64,000 nt of DNA from Alviniconcha marisindica (lineage: Eukaryota; Mollusca; Gastropoda; Provannidae), in assembly GCA_018857735.1 (NCBI GenBank), contig JABMCL010000176.1, positions 117,501 to 181,500 on the forward strand. Direction: 5' to 3'. Under the pieces are notes generated by a model, which was not told the DNA's origin, searched no databases, and was given only the letters and a program-made list of their open reading frames with translations. How positions within the stretch are numbered: position 1 is the stretch's first letter; each line of letters opens with the position of its first letter. Made by a program: the position numbers and the translations under genes. Below are positions 46,101 through 53,400 of the stretch, one piece after another.

Positions 46101-48432
46101 ATGCCCTGTATGCTATGTGTATGTACCGTGTGCCATGTGATGTGTATTGTATGCTGTTTACTGAGTGTCCTGTATGCCATGTGTATGTACTGTGTGTCAT
46201 GTGGTCTGTGCCATTGACTGTGTACCATGTAATAACAATAATGGGACACCTCTACAGCACCTATCCTGCCTTCTGAACTGTTTAGTTCATCTTGCTGTCA
46301 CCCTGACCTCCTGCCTTGGTGGGTTCCCTCGAAAGTGTTTAGTTCACCTTGCTGTCACCCTGACCTGCCTTGGTGGGTTCCCTCAAAAGTGTTTAGTTCA
46401 CCTTGCTGTCACCCTGACCTCCTGCCTTGGTGGGTTCCCTCAAAGGTGTTTAGTTCACCTTGCTGTCACCCTGACCTGCCTTGGTGGGTTCCCTCAAAAG
46501 TGTTTAGTTCACCTTGCTGTCACCCTGACCTCCTGCCTTGGTGGGTTCCCTCAAAGGTGTTTAGTTCACCTTGCTGTCACCCTGACCTGCCTTGGTGGGT
46601 TCCCTCAAAAGTGTTTAGTTCACCTTGCTGTCACCCTGACCTCCTGCCTTGGTGGGTTCCCTCAAAAGTGTTTAGTTCACCTTACTGTGACCTGTCACCT
46701 TCCAGGCCTAGTTCACCTTGCTGTGACCTGTCCCCTCCAAGGCCTAGTTCACCTTGTTGTGACATGTCCCCTCCCAGGCCTAGTTCACCTTGCTGTGACC
46801 TGTTCCCTCCAAGGCCTAGTTCAACTTGCTGTGACCTGTCCCCTCCCAGGCCTAGTTCACCTTGCTGTGACCTGTCCCCTCCCAGGCCTAGTTCACCTTG
46901 CTGTGACCTGTCCCCTCCGAGGCCTAGTTCACCTTGCTGTGACCTGTTCCCTCCCAGGCCTAGTTCACCTTGCTGTGACCTGTCCCCTCCGAGGCCTAGT
47001 TCACCTTGCTGTGACCTGTCCCCTCTTGCCTTGGTGGGTCCCCTCAGAAGTGTTTAGCTCAGCTTGCTGTGACCTGTCCCCTCTTGCCTTGGTGGGTCCC
47101 CTCAGAAGTGTTTAGCTCACCTTGCTGTGACCTGTCCCTTCTTGCCTTGGTGGGTCCCCACAGAAGTGTTTAGCTCACTTGCTGTGACCTGTCCCCTCCC
47201 TGGGGGCCCCTAGATTTTTCTACCTTGCTGTGACCTGTCCCCTCTTGCCTTGGGGGTCCCCTCAAAAGTTTTAGTCACCTTGCTGTGACCTGTCTCCTCC
47301 GAGGCCTAGTTCCACCTTGCTGTGACCTGTCTCCTCTTGCCTTGGTGGGTCCCCTCAGAAGTGTTTAGCTCAGCTTGCTGTGAAGAGGAATGAAACTGGA
47401 CAGGAATATGGCATGCTGAGAATGGCACCGGCAGGGAAAGTGGCCACGCCTCTTCAGCTTTAGAGGATGTACCTCTGGTGAAGTTTATGTGCCTTGTATT
47501 TACTTGCATGCCAGTAGAGAGTGACTGTAGGCAACTTGGGTCTTTGTTGTTGTGTTTGCATCAGCGGAGGAATAGGATACTGTCATATTTTGACAGCTTT
47601 TGTCAAATGATGCATCCCTGGTAAATAGTTTAGTGAGTTGGCACCTCTGTCTGAAAGTCAGCTGTTTCAAAATGTTTATTTGATTTTGCAGCGTTGAACA
47701 GCTACGGGTTTGACTGGCATTCTATGAAGCAGTTTTACAAGCAAACATGACCGAGTTCTTTGCGCCTTTTTCTGTACAGGATTACCACTGGTGGTGGCGC
47801 TCATTCATCGTGTCGGGTGGCTCTGCCGTCTATGTTTTCTTCTACTCCATTTTCTACTTCCATACAAAGGTAAGTTGTCAGCCTTTGGGAAGAAAGGCAG
47901 CAGAAAGACCGTTGAGTGGGTGGTGAATGTTGGACACCAGTTGGTGCTGTTCCATCTGGACTGTTGTGTGCATGTCCAGCTCAATCTGGTAGCTTGCACT
48001 CCAGTTGTAGCTCTGTTTGCTGATAAAGTTCTAAAGGAGTGTTTGGTTAGAATAAAAAAGTCTTGCACAGGAAATGTTTTTGTGGTTTCCTGTGATGTCT
48101 GATTTGCTACACAGCCTTATTCTAATCATTGTGTATGTTTGTGTGTGTGTGCACTTCCACACGTGCATTTGTTGGTGTGTGTATGTATTTATGGGTGTGT
48201 GTGTATGTTACAGCTGGAGATCACAGAGTTTGTGTGTATGTGTGTGTTTGTATGTACTTACGGGTGTGTGGGTGTGTTACAGCTGGAGATCACAGAGTTT
48301 GTGTCCACACTACTGTACTTTGGGTACACCTTCATCATTGTCTTCACTTTCTGGATCCTCACCGGCACCATCGGTTTCTTTGCCGCCTACTGGTTCATCC
48401 GCAAGATCTACAGCGCCATCAAGATTGACTAA
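15694..48432 (+). CDS. TM9SF4: Transmembrane 9 superfamily member 4 (TM9SF4), 21 exons
   Basis: Exons: 15694-15705, 18422-18535, 21533-21635, 22843-22886, 24220-24350, 25946-26045, 27856-27908, 29260-29301, 29811-29953, 31863-32015, 33491-33561, 34425-34557, 35322-35403, 36907-36982, 37688-37771, 39657-39752, 40797-40876, 44510-44573, 45693-45812, 47780-47869 and 48283-48432. All junctions are GT-AG with consistent phase; total 647 codons, 646 aa (human TM9SF4 642). Family knowledge: a nine-helix Golgi/endosomal protein implicated in sorting glycine-rich membrane domains, phagocytosis and V-ATPase assembly. Visible: MAAK from exon 1, signal peptide [17 protein letters not shown], then [20 protein letters not shown]; luminal domain with [13 protein letters not shown] and [16 protein letters not shown] before the first helix ([17 protein letters not shown]); [38 protein letters not shown]-terminal [11 protein letters not shown], whose KxD end fits a COPI-binding retention signal. 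Closer to TM9SF4 than TM9SF2 ([31 protein letters not shown]). Introns are mostly tandem arrays. Confidence 0.97.
16742..18276. mobile_element. TTAA-flanked inverted-repeat element, about 1.53 kb, in TM9SF4 intron 1
   Basis: Left end TTAA then AGGACAAGTCCAAGGTTT (16742-16763). Right end AAACCTTGGATTTTTCCT then TTAA (18255-18276). The two ends are inverted copies with two mismatches. TTAA at both ends fits the target duplication of piggyBac- or Kolobok-type transposons. No transposase is recognisable inside, so it is probably non-autonomous. Confidence 0.7.
18100..18128 (+). promoter_or_regulatory. CRE + ETS-like + CLEAR-like E-box cluster inside the TTAA element
   Basis: TGACGTCA (18100-18107) runs directly into CTTCCG. 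Twelve bases later GTCACGTGAC (18119-18128) matches the 10-bp CLEAR consensus bound by TFEB/MiT factors. The cluster lies about 300 bp before exon 2, which starts with its own in-frame ATG and the signal peptide. Function is inferred from motifs only. Confidence 0.35.
18536..21532. other. TM9SF4 intron 2, mostly unique AT-rich sequence
   Basis: No gene or clear repeat family was recognised apart from CA/GC-type simple sequence near 19195-19255 and a 26-base G run at 21416-21441. Confidence 0.4.
21416..21441 (+). other. 26-base poly-G run (potential G-quadruplex)
   Basis: Uninterrupted guanines about 90 bp before the TM9SF4 exon 3 acceptor. Similar long G or C runs occur near 44622-44634, 44701-44719, 51687-51703, 53482-53502 and 56347-56360. 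Confidence 0.8.
21785..21985 (-). mobile_element. tRNA-derived SINE (family 1), minus strand
   Basis: On the minus strand: a degenerate head (CAGTCTGGCACTGCATG...), AGCGGACATCTGTTCAATTC as box B region, then the shared body (CAGCTCTCCTTTCTCTTCAAA, AGACACTCTCTTGTAACTTT, AATGCAAAAATCATTCTGGC, AGTGACAGTGTAGC). More diverged than the copy at 8877-9192. Lies in TM9SF4 intron 3. Confidence 0.6.
23184..23655. repeat. 94-bp minisatellite, 5 copies
   Basis: Starts of GTCTAAGATGCCCCATTTTG recur every 94 bp, from 23184. Each unit carries a TATATATATGTAGAGATAG stretch. Copies are nearly identical. In TM9SF4 intron 4. Confidence 0.95.
23705..24205. repeat. Irregular 30-60-bp repeat running up to TM9SF4 exon 5
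   Basis: Repeated blocks of GTGTCTGAGTGTGGTTGTGA followed by either 'acatggagaagagcag' or 'aggagaagagcag'. The array runs to the acceptor of exon 5, but the exon start itself is not clearly part of the unit. Confidence 0.85.
24331..25135 (+). repeat. Boundary-derived array: TM9SF4 exon 5 end + donor, about 14 copies
   Basis: The exon 5 end CACAACTACTACGTCCATCT and donor GTAAGTTGTC recur about every 53-58 bp. Copies carry CACAACTGCTGTGTCCATCT|GTAAGT. Each unit also holds an acceptor-like CTCACTTCACAG|GCTGAGG, so every unit resembles a complete 35-nt mini-exon. First extra donor is at 24409, 58 bp after the real one (24351). Confidence 0.95.
25136..25945. other. TM9SF4 intron 5 remainder
   Basis: Unique intronic sequence with a short (TA)n near 25395-25411. 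Nothing else recognised. Confidence 0.4.
26024..26925 (+). repeat. Boundary-derived array: TM9SF4 exon 6 end + donor
   Basis: Exon 6 ends GGATTTGTTGTGAACAACGAG|GTGAGATTGCC. The intron then repeats a unit of C-run, TCTCCACAAAGAATAAGGGG, GGATTTGT...GTGAGATTGC about 17 times. A complete copy with AACAACGAG|GTGAG is present at 26259-26290. Most copies carry a short form (GGATTTGTGAG) explained by deletion between TTTG/TGAG repeats. The last three are a 63-65-bp form with AACAGCCAG|GTGAG. Confidence 0.95.
27137..27195. repeat. (AT)n microsatellite
   Basis: About 25 AT dinucleotides in TM9SF4 intron 6. Confidence 0.9.
27550..27868 (+). repeat. Boundary-derived array: acceptor + TM9SF4 exon 7 start, about 7 copies
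   Basis: The unit is about 43 bp: GTGTATTTGATGTCTTATTG, TCACTTGCTGTTTTGTGTGG, CAG. The real acceptor is TGTGTGGCAG|GTGTATTTGAAC at 27846-27867, so the unit includes about 10 nt of exon 7 plus the acceptor and its pyrimidine tract. Confidence 0.9.
27935..28200. repeat. (AAT)n, short interspersed fragment and (CA)n in TM9SF4 intron 7
   Basis: (AAT)n at about 27935-27961, then a fragment with CTCGAGATAAGCCCGAAGTGC (an 'aagcgc'-type repeat), then about 26 CA dinucleotides at 28141-28194. Confidence 0.8.
28201..29259. other. TM9SF4 intron 7 remainder
   Basis: No gene or defined repeat recognised. The stretch before exon 8 is T-rich. Confidence 0.4.
30050..30640. repeat. Compound (GA)n/(GT)n minisatellite
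   Basis: About 14 units of GTGTATGTATGCATGTGTGT followed by variable GA tracts, in TM9SF4 intron 9. Units differ mainly in GA length. It produces Arg/Glu- or Leu/Ser-rich false open frames on both strands. Confidence 0.95.
31075..31825. repeat. 39-bp minisatellite, about 19 copies
   Basis: The unit contains GGTACTGTCACCTCTGTAAA then AGTGAACGTGATATTGTAT. Some units have an extra TGG. The first two copies differ (GGCACTGTGACTGC). Because 39 is a multiple of three and no stop occurs in several frames, long open frames exist on both strands (e.g. 31059-31826 and 30873-31799); these are artefacts. It lies in TM9SF4 intron 9, ending about 35 bp before exon 10. Confidence 0.95.
32016..32340. repeat. 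About 19-bp array beginning at the TM9SF4 exon 10 donor
   Basis: The unit is GGTAACAGGTCAGACAGAT with GGTAATGGGTCAGATGGAT variants. The first copy coincides with the donor (CTCAG|GTAACAGGTCAGATA), so the donor sequence is repeated, but the exonic contribution is only about 3-4 nt and may be coincidental. Confidence 0.85.
32575..33513 (+). repeat. Boundary-derived array: acceptor + TM9SF4 exon 11 start, about 24 copies
   Basis: The unit is about 38 bp: GTATTCTGACAATGATCATG, GTC, TTCACTCTCTGACAG. The real acceptor and exon are CTCTGACAG|GTATTCTGACGATGATCATGGTG at 33482-33513, so about 23 nt of exon 11 are part of each unit. Variants include AATGATC/AGTGATC and shorter units lacking 'CTCTGAC'. 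In the exon frame each copy reads to an in-frame TGA just before the next acceptor. Confidence 0.97.
33562..33835. other. TM9SF4 intron 11, unique part
   Basis: No feature recognised before the array that starts near 33850. Confidence 0.3.
33850..34436 (+). repeat. Boundary-derived array: acceptor + TM9SF4 exon 12 start, about 15 copies
   Basis: The unit is roughly GTGTGTGTTAG|GATGAGACAGTG plus TATATTAATA. The real junction is TCTGTTAG|GACGAAACAGTAGAGG at 34417-34440. The shared exonic part (GAYGARACAGTR) is 12 nt with two silent-type differences (GAC/GAT, GAA/GAG). GT tract length varies. Confidence 0.9.
34536..35110 (+). repeat. Boundary-derived array: TM9SF4 exon 12 end + donor
   Basis: Exon 12 ends GGCCCTCATCACCATCT|GTGAGTCCAGTC. 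Downstream units read GTCCTGATCACCATCTGTGA then ATCCAGTCCACTCTCTGTG and TTGTACAT. The first extra CCATCT|GTGA is at 34601-34609 (49 bp on). Later units lose the donor (CATGTGTCAGTCC) and shorten to about 27-30 bp. Exon 12 thus has boundary-derived arrays on both sides. Confidence 0.92.
35515..35840. repeat. About 30-42-bp minisatellite in TM9SF4 intron 13
   Basis: About 10 copies of GTTACTTCTGGCTTGTCATC with TTTATGCATT or TTTACACACAGAGCTACT endings. Not related to the neighbouring exon ends. Confidence 0.9.
36118..36924 (+). repeat. Boundary-derived array: acceptor + TM9SF4 exon 14 start, about 20 copies
   Basis: The unit is about 25-45 bp: GTGTGTTGGCAG|GGTGTTTGCAGGCTACTA then ATGTGTGTGTTCATT. 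The real junction is TTGGCAG|GGTGTTTGCAGGCTACTACGC at 36900-36927, so 18 nt of exon 14 are in every unit. In the exon frame each intronic copy reads GCA GGC TAC TAA, an immediate stop. The nearest decoy acceptor lies 45 nt upstream. Confidence 0.97.
37025..37400. repeat. 32/54-bp minisatellite in TM9SF4 intron 14
   Basis: Three 32-bp copies (GAAGTCTGTAGCAGTGGGCC AGTAGTTATAGT) are followed by longer copies with GGGCATAGGGAAAAGTGGGC inserted. No exon sequence involved. Confidence 0.9.
37930..38480. mobile_element. Probable second SINE-like family fragments
   Basis: 37940-38010 ends with TTGACTGGGCGTAAAACACC AACTTACTTA, a tail also seen inverted near 16250-16300 (ACGCCCAGTCAACCAGTACGG). On the minus strand 38385-38470 reads CAGCACAGCTCAGTGGTTTA GAACCC, with a box A-like AGCTCAGTGG. 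The two parts may be one disrupted element. Family assignment is tentative. Confidence 0.4.
38460..38775. repeat. C-rich 'CACCTGTCTCCCCCTCCCCC' array
   Basis: About 14 degenerate units of roughly 20-25 bp, strongly strand-asymmetric (C/T on the + strand). Potential i-motif/G-quadruplex former. In TM9SF4 intron 15. Confidence 0.9.
38815..39300. repeat. 29/33-bp minisatellite
   Basis: About 15 copies of CATAGTTGGTAAAACACCAA GTTACTCTT, with or without an extra 'ACTT'. In TM9SF4 intron 15, not related to exon ends. Confidence 0.95.
39736..40075 (+). repeat. Boundary-derived array: TM9SF4 exon 16 end + donor, about 7 copies
   Basis: Exon 16 ends GGCTTCAGGAAAACA|GTAAGTGG. Intronic units read CTGGCTTCAGGAAAACAGT(A/C)AGTGGCTCACTGGCCTGCAGNGTAA. 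A copy with an intact GTAAGT lies 75 bp downstream (39828). Reading through to it would be in frame but meets a TGA first. Other copies have GTCAGT or GTGGCT in place of the donor. Confidence 0.93.
40080..40500. repeat. About 98-bp repeat, 4 copies
   Basis: Units contain GGATTGTGCAATGTCTGTGG, ACAGACCCTGGCACCATCTC and TTTTCTTCCATGCAAGACTT. The fourth is diverged. TM9SF4 intron 16. Confidence 0.9.
40885..41540. repeat. 54-bp minisatellite, about 11 copies
   Basis: The unit comprises CACTGACATCCTAATTTACC, TACACCATCTTCTCTCACAC and AACACACTGTTTTC. It starts about 30 bp after the TM9SF4 exon 17 donor, without exon sequence. Length 54 is a multiple of three, giving open frames on both strands. Confidence 0.95.
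41690..42470. mobile_element. Foldback-like element containing a 46-bp array (13 copies)
   Basis: The left end has GGTAACTCTCACATGGCATG CAAGTAAATACAAGG. The right end, inverted, has GGTAACTCTCACCTGGCATG CGTGTAAATACA. Between them lies an array of TACCTGGCATGCAAGTAAAT, ACAAGGTACATAAACTCCAC, CAGAGG (46 bp). The right-hand copy matches the dispersed sequences at 3640-3770 and 47465-47580. The inverted ends plus internal tandem array suggest a foldback or minisatellite-bearing transposon. Confidence 0.75.
42471..44029. other. TM9SF4 intron 17 middle, unique
   Basis: No gene or repeat recognised apart from short T runs and a GT-rich patch near 43745-43775. Confidence 0.4.
44030..44465. repeat. 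62-bp minisatellite, 7 copies
   Basis: The unit comprises GTTGAGGTCTGTGTAGTCTG, GGTTGACACACAGATGTTGT and GTTGTTTGACTAAGAAGACT GT. One unit lacks GTTTG. It ends about 45 bp before the exon 18 acceptor; no exon sequence is included. Confidence 0.95.
44810..45375. repeat. 35-37-bp minisatellite with an interspersed fragment inserted
   Basis: About 13 copies of TTGACAGTATCTTCATGACA TGTTTAAGCTGTTGGG. A fragment AAAGCACTTTGAGCTAAGTC ... GAAGTGCTATGTATTATTATT at 45208-45280 interrupts it, resembling the 'aagcgct...(ATT)n' repeats elsewhere in the window. Confidence 0.9.
45395..45715 (+). repeat. Boundary-derived array: acceptor + TM9SF4 exon 19 start, about 8 copies
   Basis: The unit is about 36-38 bp: TGTTTTCAG|GCTATYTGGGAAATTCAGTCTATGCCTG. 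The real junction is TGTTTTCAG|GCTATCTGGGAAAACCAGTTCTAC at 45684-45716. The shared exonic part is about 22-24 nt with small differences. The nearest decoy acceptor is 37 bp upstream. Confidence 0.95.
45813..46235. repeat. Degenerate 'TGTGCCATGTACTGTATGC' repeat after TM9SF4 exon 19
   Basis: A loose array of CTGTGTGCCATGTGATGTGT-like words of 10-20 bp begins directly at the exon 19 donor (GTACTGTGTGCTGTG). The donor motif GTACTGTGTG recurs near 45926, but exon sequence is not included. Confidence 0.75.
46270..47385. repeat. Nested minisatellite (30-, 52- and 57-bp forms)
   Basis: A first block of alternating 52/57-bp units (TTCACCTTGCTGTCACCCTG, ACC[TCCTG]CCTTGGTGGG, TTCCCTCAAAAGTGTTTAG) is followed by a block of 30-bp units (TTCACCTTGCTGTGACCTGT CCCCTCCCAGGCCTAG), then mixed units. 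TM9SF4 intron 19. Confidence 0.95.
47465..47580 (+). mobile_element. Interspersed repeat copy (family 'GCATGCCAG')
   Basis: GTACCTCTGGTGAAGTTTAT, GCCTTGTATTTACTTGCATG and TTGGGTCTTTGTTGTTGTGT match the segments at 3640-3770 and 42345-42470 in the same orientation. Non-coding. Confidence 0.7.
48195..48312 (+). repeat. 69-bp duplication of acceptor + TM9SF4 exon 21 start
   Basis: GTTACAG|CTGGAGATCACAGAGTTTGTGT occurs at the real junction (exon starts 48283) and again 69 nt upstream (48214). The intervening sequence is open in the exon frame, so use of the upstream acceptor would insert 23 residues, beginning with a second LEITEFV and Cys/Val-rich. Confidence 0.95.
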
Positions 48433-49541
48433 TGTGGAGGTCAGGGTGCCGTTAGTCTGTTCAGCTGCCTCTGACTGTCAAGTGCCACTGCCGTGTAGGG
48501 CTTATGCTGGTGAACGAGCCTCAGCACCGTCTGGCTGACGACTGTGTCACGAGGGCTGTCACGGGGCACAGTGTTGACTTTGTTGTCGCAAAGTACTGTT
48601 GACTGAACAAATTAGAGTCGTCTCTCAATAGTGGGCAGGAATTATTATGATACTAACATAGGCTCAAACCCATGGCAGATATCTGGCTTACTTCCCATAC
48701 TCTTAACTGTGTTTTTAGGTTTGTGGGTTGTTGTTTTGTTTTTTTTTGGGGGGGGGGGGTCATTAGTATGTTTGTTGAAATCCATTGGCAGTTGTGTTGC
48801 TTACTTTTGGTTATTTTTGTTTAAAAAAACTGTGAGTCTGTGTTATCATCAGTGTTATGATGGCTAGCCATCTCCACTTCTATGGCAACAACCTGCTTGT
48901 TGCAATTTTTCGTGCACACCATTCTTACACTTTGTGACCTTGACTTTGACTTTATTTCAAGGACATGGCAATGTCAGGCTGTTGAAACTGAAGTTTTGAA
49001 CCTCAAGACGGTTTTGTATCTGGTCCAGTTCAAACTCTAAATGATTGTGAATCAAATGAATGATTGTGAATCACATGAATGATTGTGAAACCCATGAATG
49101 ATTGTCAAACACATGGACTATTTCATGGTTTTATCTGCTTCTGCCAATTGTTTTTTAGTTTTTTGTTTTTTTCTCTTCTTCTCACTTTTAGTTTTACTGT
49201 TTACATTGCTTCAGTTTGCAATGACCAAGTTTTCCTTGTTTCTGGGCTGGAAGTTTCAGTGTATTTGCAGTCTAGAATCAAAACCATTATGACTGTGAAT
49301 GTGGCAGAATCGGAAGAGAGCCGAGTGCAAGCTGTGGTATAGTGACTGACCAGGGCCCGATGGGATCCAGAGCAGTGACTCCATGCTTGCAACAGCTCAT
49401 CGCTGAATGGCACAAACACAGCTGATAACATTTATCAGTTGCCTGACACCTTTCTCCGAACGTTGTCCCTTTGCCCTCTTTTTGTGTCACATTCATCTTT
49501 TTTTGTTCTTTGAATTTACATGAGAAGTAAGAATCAGTGAT
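48433..49541 (+). other. Probable TM9SF4 3' UTR
   Basis: About 1.1 kb from the stop codon to the first canonical AATAAA on this strand. T-rich patches (48738-48760; 49150-49195) and a small repeat of AATGATTGTGAATCACATG near 49040-49115. No coding content recognised. Confidence 0.5.
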
Positions 49542-49547
49542 AATAAA
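49542..49547 (+). terminator. Candidate TM9SF4 polyadenylation signal AATAAA
   Basis: AATAAA in TAATAAAGCCAAACC, about 1.1 kb after the stop. Other AATAAA motifs further on (near 52802, 53203, 55376) could extend the UTR. Confidence 0.5.
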
Positions 49548-49814
49548 GCCAAACCAAACCAAACAACAACCATTAGGCGTGAGTATGTTGGACACAGGAT
49601 GAGTGGTATGCAGAACTAGCTGAAGCACTTCCAGTCGTACCACAAGGACATTGCAAACAGTCTTGAGACTGAAGAGGTTGGCAGTAAACAAAGGTGGCGT
49701 CACGGACGTTGGTGACTGCGTTGGGTGTAAAGCAGAAGGCAGAGTGGGGACTTGGCCCATTGATGTCACTCTCCTTCCGCCTTTGGCTCTGATCGCCAGG
49801 GGACAGCTCAAGTA

Positions 49815-50440
49815 CATGTGGGTGGTAATGTTGGGTACATGCGGGTGGTAATGTCAAGTACATGTAGGTGGTAATGTCAAGTACATGCAGGTGGTAATGT
49901 CAGGTACATGCGGGTGGTAATGTCAAGTACATGCAGGTGGTAATGTCAGGTACATGCAGGTGGTAATGTCAGGTACATGCAGGTAGTAATGTCAAGTACA
50001 TGCAGGTGGTAATGTCAAGTACAGCTGGTAATGTCCAGTACATGCAGGTAGTAATGTCCAGTACATGCAGGTAGTAATGTCAAGTACAGCTGGTAATATC
50101 AAGTACATGCAGGTAGTAATGTACATACAGGTAGTAATGTACATGCAGTTGATAGTGTCAAGTACATGCTGGTGGTAAAGTAAGTACAGGTAGTAATGTA
50201 CATGCAGGTGGTAGTGTCAAGTGCATGCAGTTGGTAAAGTATGTACAGGTAGTAATGTACATGCAGGTGGTAGTGTTAAGTACCTACAGGTAGTATGTAC
50301 ATGCAGATGGTAAAGCAGATGATGGTGGTACTGGTAGTGTAGAGTACATGTGTGTAGTAAAGCACAAGTACATAGTAAAATACATGCAGGTGGTAGTGCA
50401 TTGTACACACTGGTGGTAGAGTACATGCAGGTGGTAGTGC
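49815..50440. repeat. About 23-bp minisatellite
   Basis: About 25 degenerate copies of GTACATGCAGGTGGTAATGT CAA, downstream of TM9SF4. Confidence 0.95.
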
Positions 50441-53400
50441 ATTGGGTGATGAAGTGTGTACTGGCACTGAATGTTGAGATGGGAATGTGTTTGTTGCTGT
50501 TCTTCCATGGAGCCAGCATCTTCATCCAGGGTCTGTAGGAACAACACGTGGGTTCGACTGTTGGATCACCTCTCTACCGCCTTTACTCCGATCATATTGT
50601 GTAAGCACTTAGTCTGCGGCATCACAGATGGACCCCCAGCCCAACTTACAGCTGGAGGGGGGAGGTTACTGCCCCCTCCCCCTCCTCAGAAAGTTTTAGG
50701 AGTAGAAGAAAATGTGTACTGAGACAGGTGCAGTCGGATGCCTTTGTGGTCCAGAATTTCATCAGAGGGGACAGAACCAGGAGTTTGACTTGTCATGGGG
50801 TTGTTGTTTTTTCCCCGCCTAAAAACACTTGTTGAGCGTGTAAAGCAATTCCACACCTGCCAAAAATGGCCAGTCGGGCACCACCACCCACCCTTTGATG
50901 TCTGTCAGATTTATGCCAGTGACCCCTGACCCCTGTCCACTAGCTCGTCAGCCCCATCTACTGCTCCATGTGGTTGCAGTCTGCAGAGGGTGTGGGAGGG
51001 GGACTGTGTTGGCTCCATTGCTGGAATCGATTTGGACACTGAGTAAAAACAGTTTGCAGGTAGGGGGATGAAGGGCAGAACAACGACGGTGGTGACAGTC
51101 TGTCCGGCTTCTTACAGCTGTGCGCTTGCAGTTGATCTTCAGAACAGCGTCACAGCTGTGCCTCTTGCCCACCATGATGGGAAAGATCAGGCGGGTGGGG
51201 CGGTAGATATAGTTCTCATAATTTGTCCTTTCTGCTTTCGGGATAGCCATAGAAGCAGGTCGGAAAGCAGTTGGTTCTCTTGACCTCGGGCAGTGCTGGA
51301 TGAAAACTTCTGTTTCGGGGAGGGGGGTCTGTTCTTTTTGTTGGTGTTAAGCATGCAAGTCTCTTTTTTTCCTCTTTTCTCTCATTGTTTACCTTGATGG
51401 CCAAGGGTTTCTGAACTCCATCTGCATACAACTAAGAACGTTAAACTGAGCTGCACACTTCCAGTAAAGAAAAGGCAGAAAGGTGTTGAGAGTGTGGCAC
51501 TGTGAACAGGTAACGTGGCTACAGCGTTGTTTTGTTTTTGTTTGACCTTGTCAGGACCTTGCACTTGCCAAATACTCTGAACAACTGCCATGCAATGGCC
51601 GCTGTTGATGAACAGTTTGTTTTCTTTGCTCTGCTGCGTAGTAAGTAAGTGTGTGTGTATTTTAACTCAGTGAAGTACGTGTCAATACCCCCCCCCCCCC
51701 CCCTAGTTAATGTGAAGATGATATCTGTTACACAGTAACTACAGATGTAGTTTGCACTGATTGATAGGGGATAACTGTGTGTTTTGTTGGACATGTTTAC
51801 TTTCTTCTCTCCCCTCCCCCAGTCCCAGTGTTAATGTGATAAATAATCATCGTAATGTATTATGTGTCACTGGTTAGACACAACTGTGTGTGTGAGTGAG
51901 CATGCCTTACATGTGTGGGTATGCCATGTAATGATGTATAGATGCATGTTTTGTGTGCATTTGGAGTCATGCTGTCAGCTTTGCTATGTGGCTTCATCCT
52001 TTTCTCAAAGTGTGGTTTAGTTGCTTTACTCTTCATGAGTATTGTTGGACCATTTTTCTGTATTGATATGTTGCATGTTTGTATCCAGGTGATTCTCTTG
52101 AGTGTGTGTTGTGAGGTATCAGACAGTATTTGCATGCTGCTGTGTCTTGTGACCGAGGCGCGGGACTGCCAGAGGGATACACGTGCCTTCACCACCAAGC
52201 TTGTGATACAGGATTTCAGGAGAGAAAAGGACAGTGCCGCCAGTATTGTCACAATGCATGTCTGCACGCAAGATATGGGGCTGGGGTTTGCATTCATTTT
52301 CAGGTTGTTAACCGCCACTGACCGCCTCTGGGAAAGCAGTAGGGCACATGGTGTGCACGTCGTCTCCACTGGGCTGAAGACTGCATGCAAGGAAAGCCAT
52401 TTCTGTGTGAAGGAGTGCACTCCGGTCCACTGAAGGCTTGTCCGTCTTTGTGTACGTGCGTGTGACTGTGAGCGACCAATGTTATTTCCACTTCCACAGT
52501 GCATTGTTATCATTCAGAGGTGTTTGTACATAAGTGTCTGCTTTGACACGCTTTTTATCACGGCAACATCTTCATGCTTGCATAATTTTGATTGTAAAAC
52601 TGGGGGATCACAATTGTTTGAACTGATGTAAAAAAAAAAGTGTACATACATGTGAACACTGTGGTTTGATGAAGAAATGCTGCTGTTGCGGGTTATGTTA
52701 GGAACAGTGCTGTCAAGTTGGGATGGTTTATCTACTCACAGATCTGGGGGAGGGAAAAAGTGCTATATAACTATTGATGTCCTTTTGACTTCCATGATTG
52801 TAATAAATGATACTACTGTAAACACTACTGATCTCCTTTTGACTTCAGTGTCTGTGTGAACAAGTGGAGTGGTCTGTCTGTTATCAGACTGGCGGTGGGA
52901 ATGAATTCTTTCAAACTTCTTGTCTCCTTTTCACTCCTGTGCCTGTTTGAACAAATTGGATCGGAGACACCATTTTTAAGCAAGGCCTTCAGAATTGTGC
53001 ACAGTTGTAACCAGTATTGAAGTCTACCAGTTTCGATGACGGACAGATTTCACGTTTGCAGGAGTGTCAAAAGTGTGAAACTGAATGTTGCATTTTCTCA
53101 GCAAGTTCTTATTTAAGTAAGAAAAAAAGAGAAAAAAATCTGAAACAGAATGACTGCTAGCATTGTAAAACAAGATCCAAACACAAAAAGGTTCAAATGA
53201 AATAAACAAGCGTTCAGTTGAACCTGTTTGTGTTTGGATCTTATTGAAGTAAGTTGATACTTTGAATGGTTGTTTGTTGCTTGGTGACAGCTGCAGACAG
53301 TGTTGTTTAGGGGACAGGCATGCAGTGAGACAGGGATACCTAACTGGCATCTGTCTGGACTGCAAAAAGGACTGCTTGACAGCTTCCCAACTTTGCTTCA

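Noticed and set aside
46165..47115. 316-codon frame with [17 protein letters not shown] repeats
   Set aside because: A minisatellite artefact in TM9SF4 intron 19.
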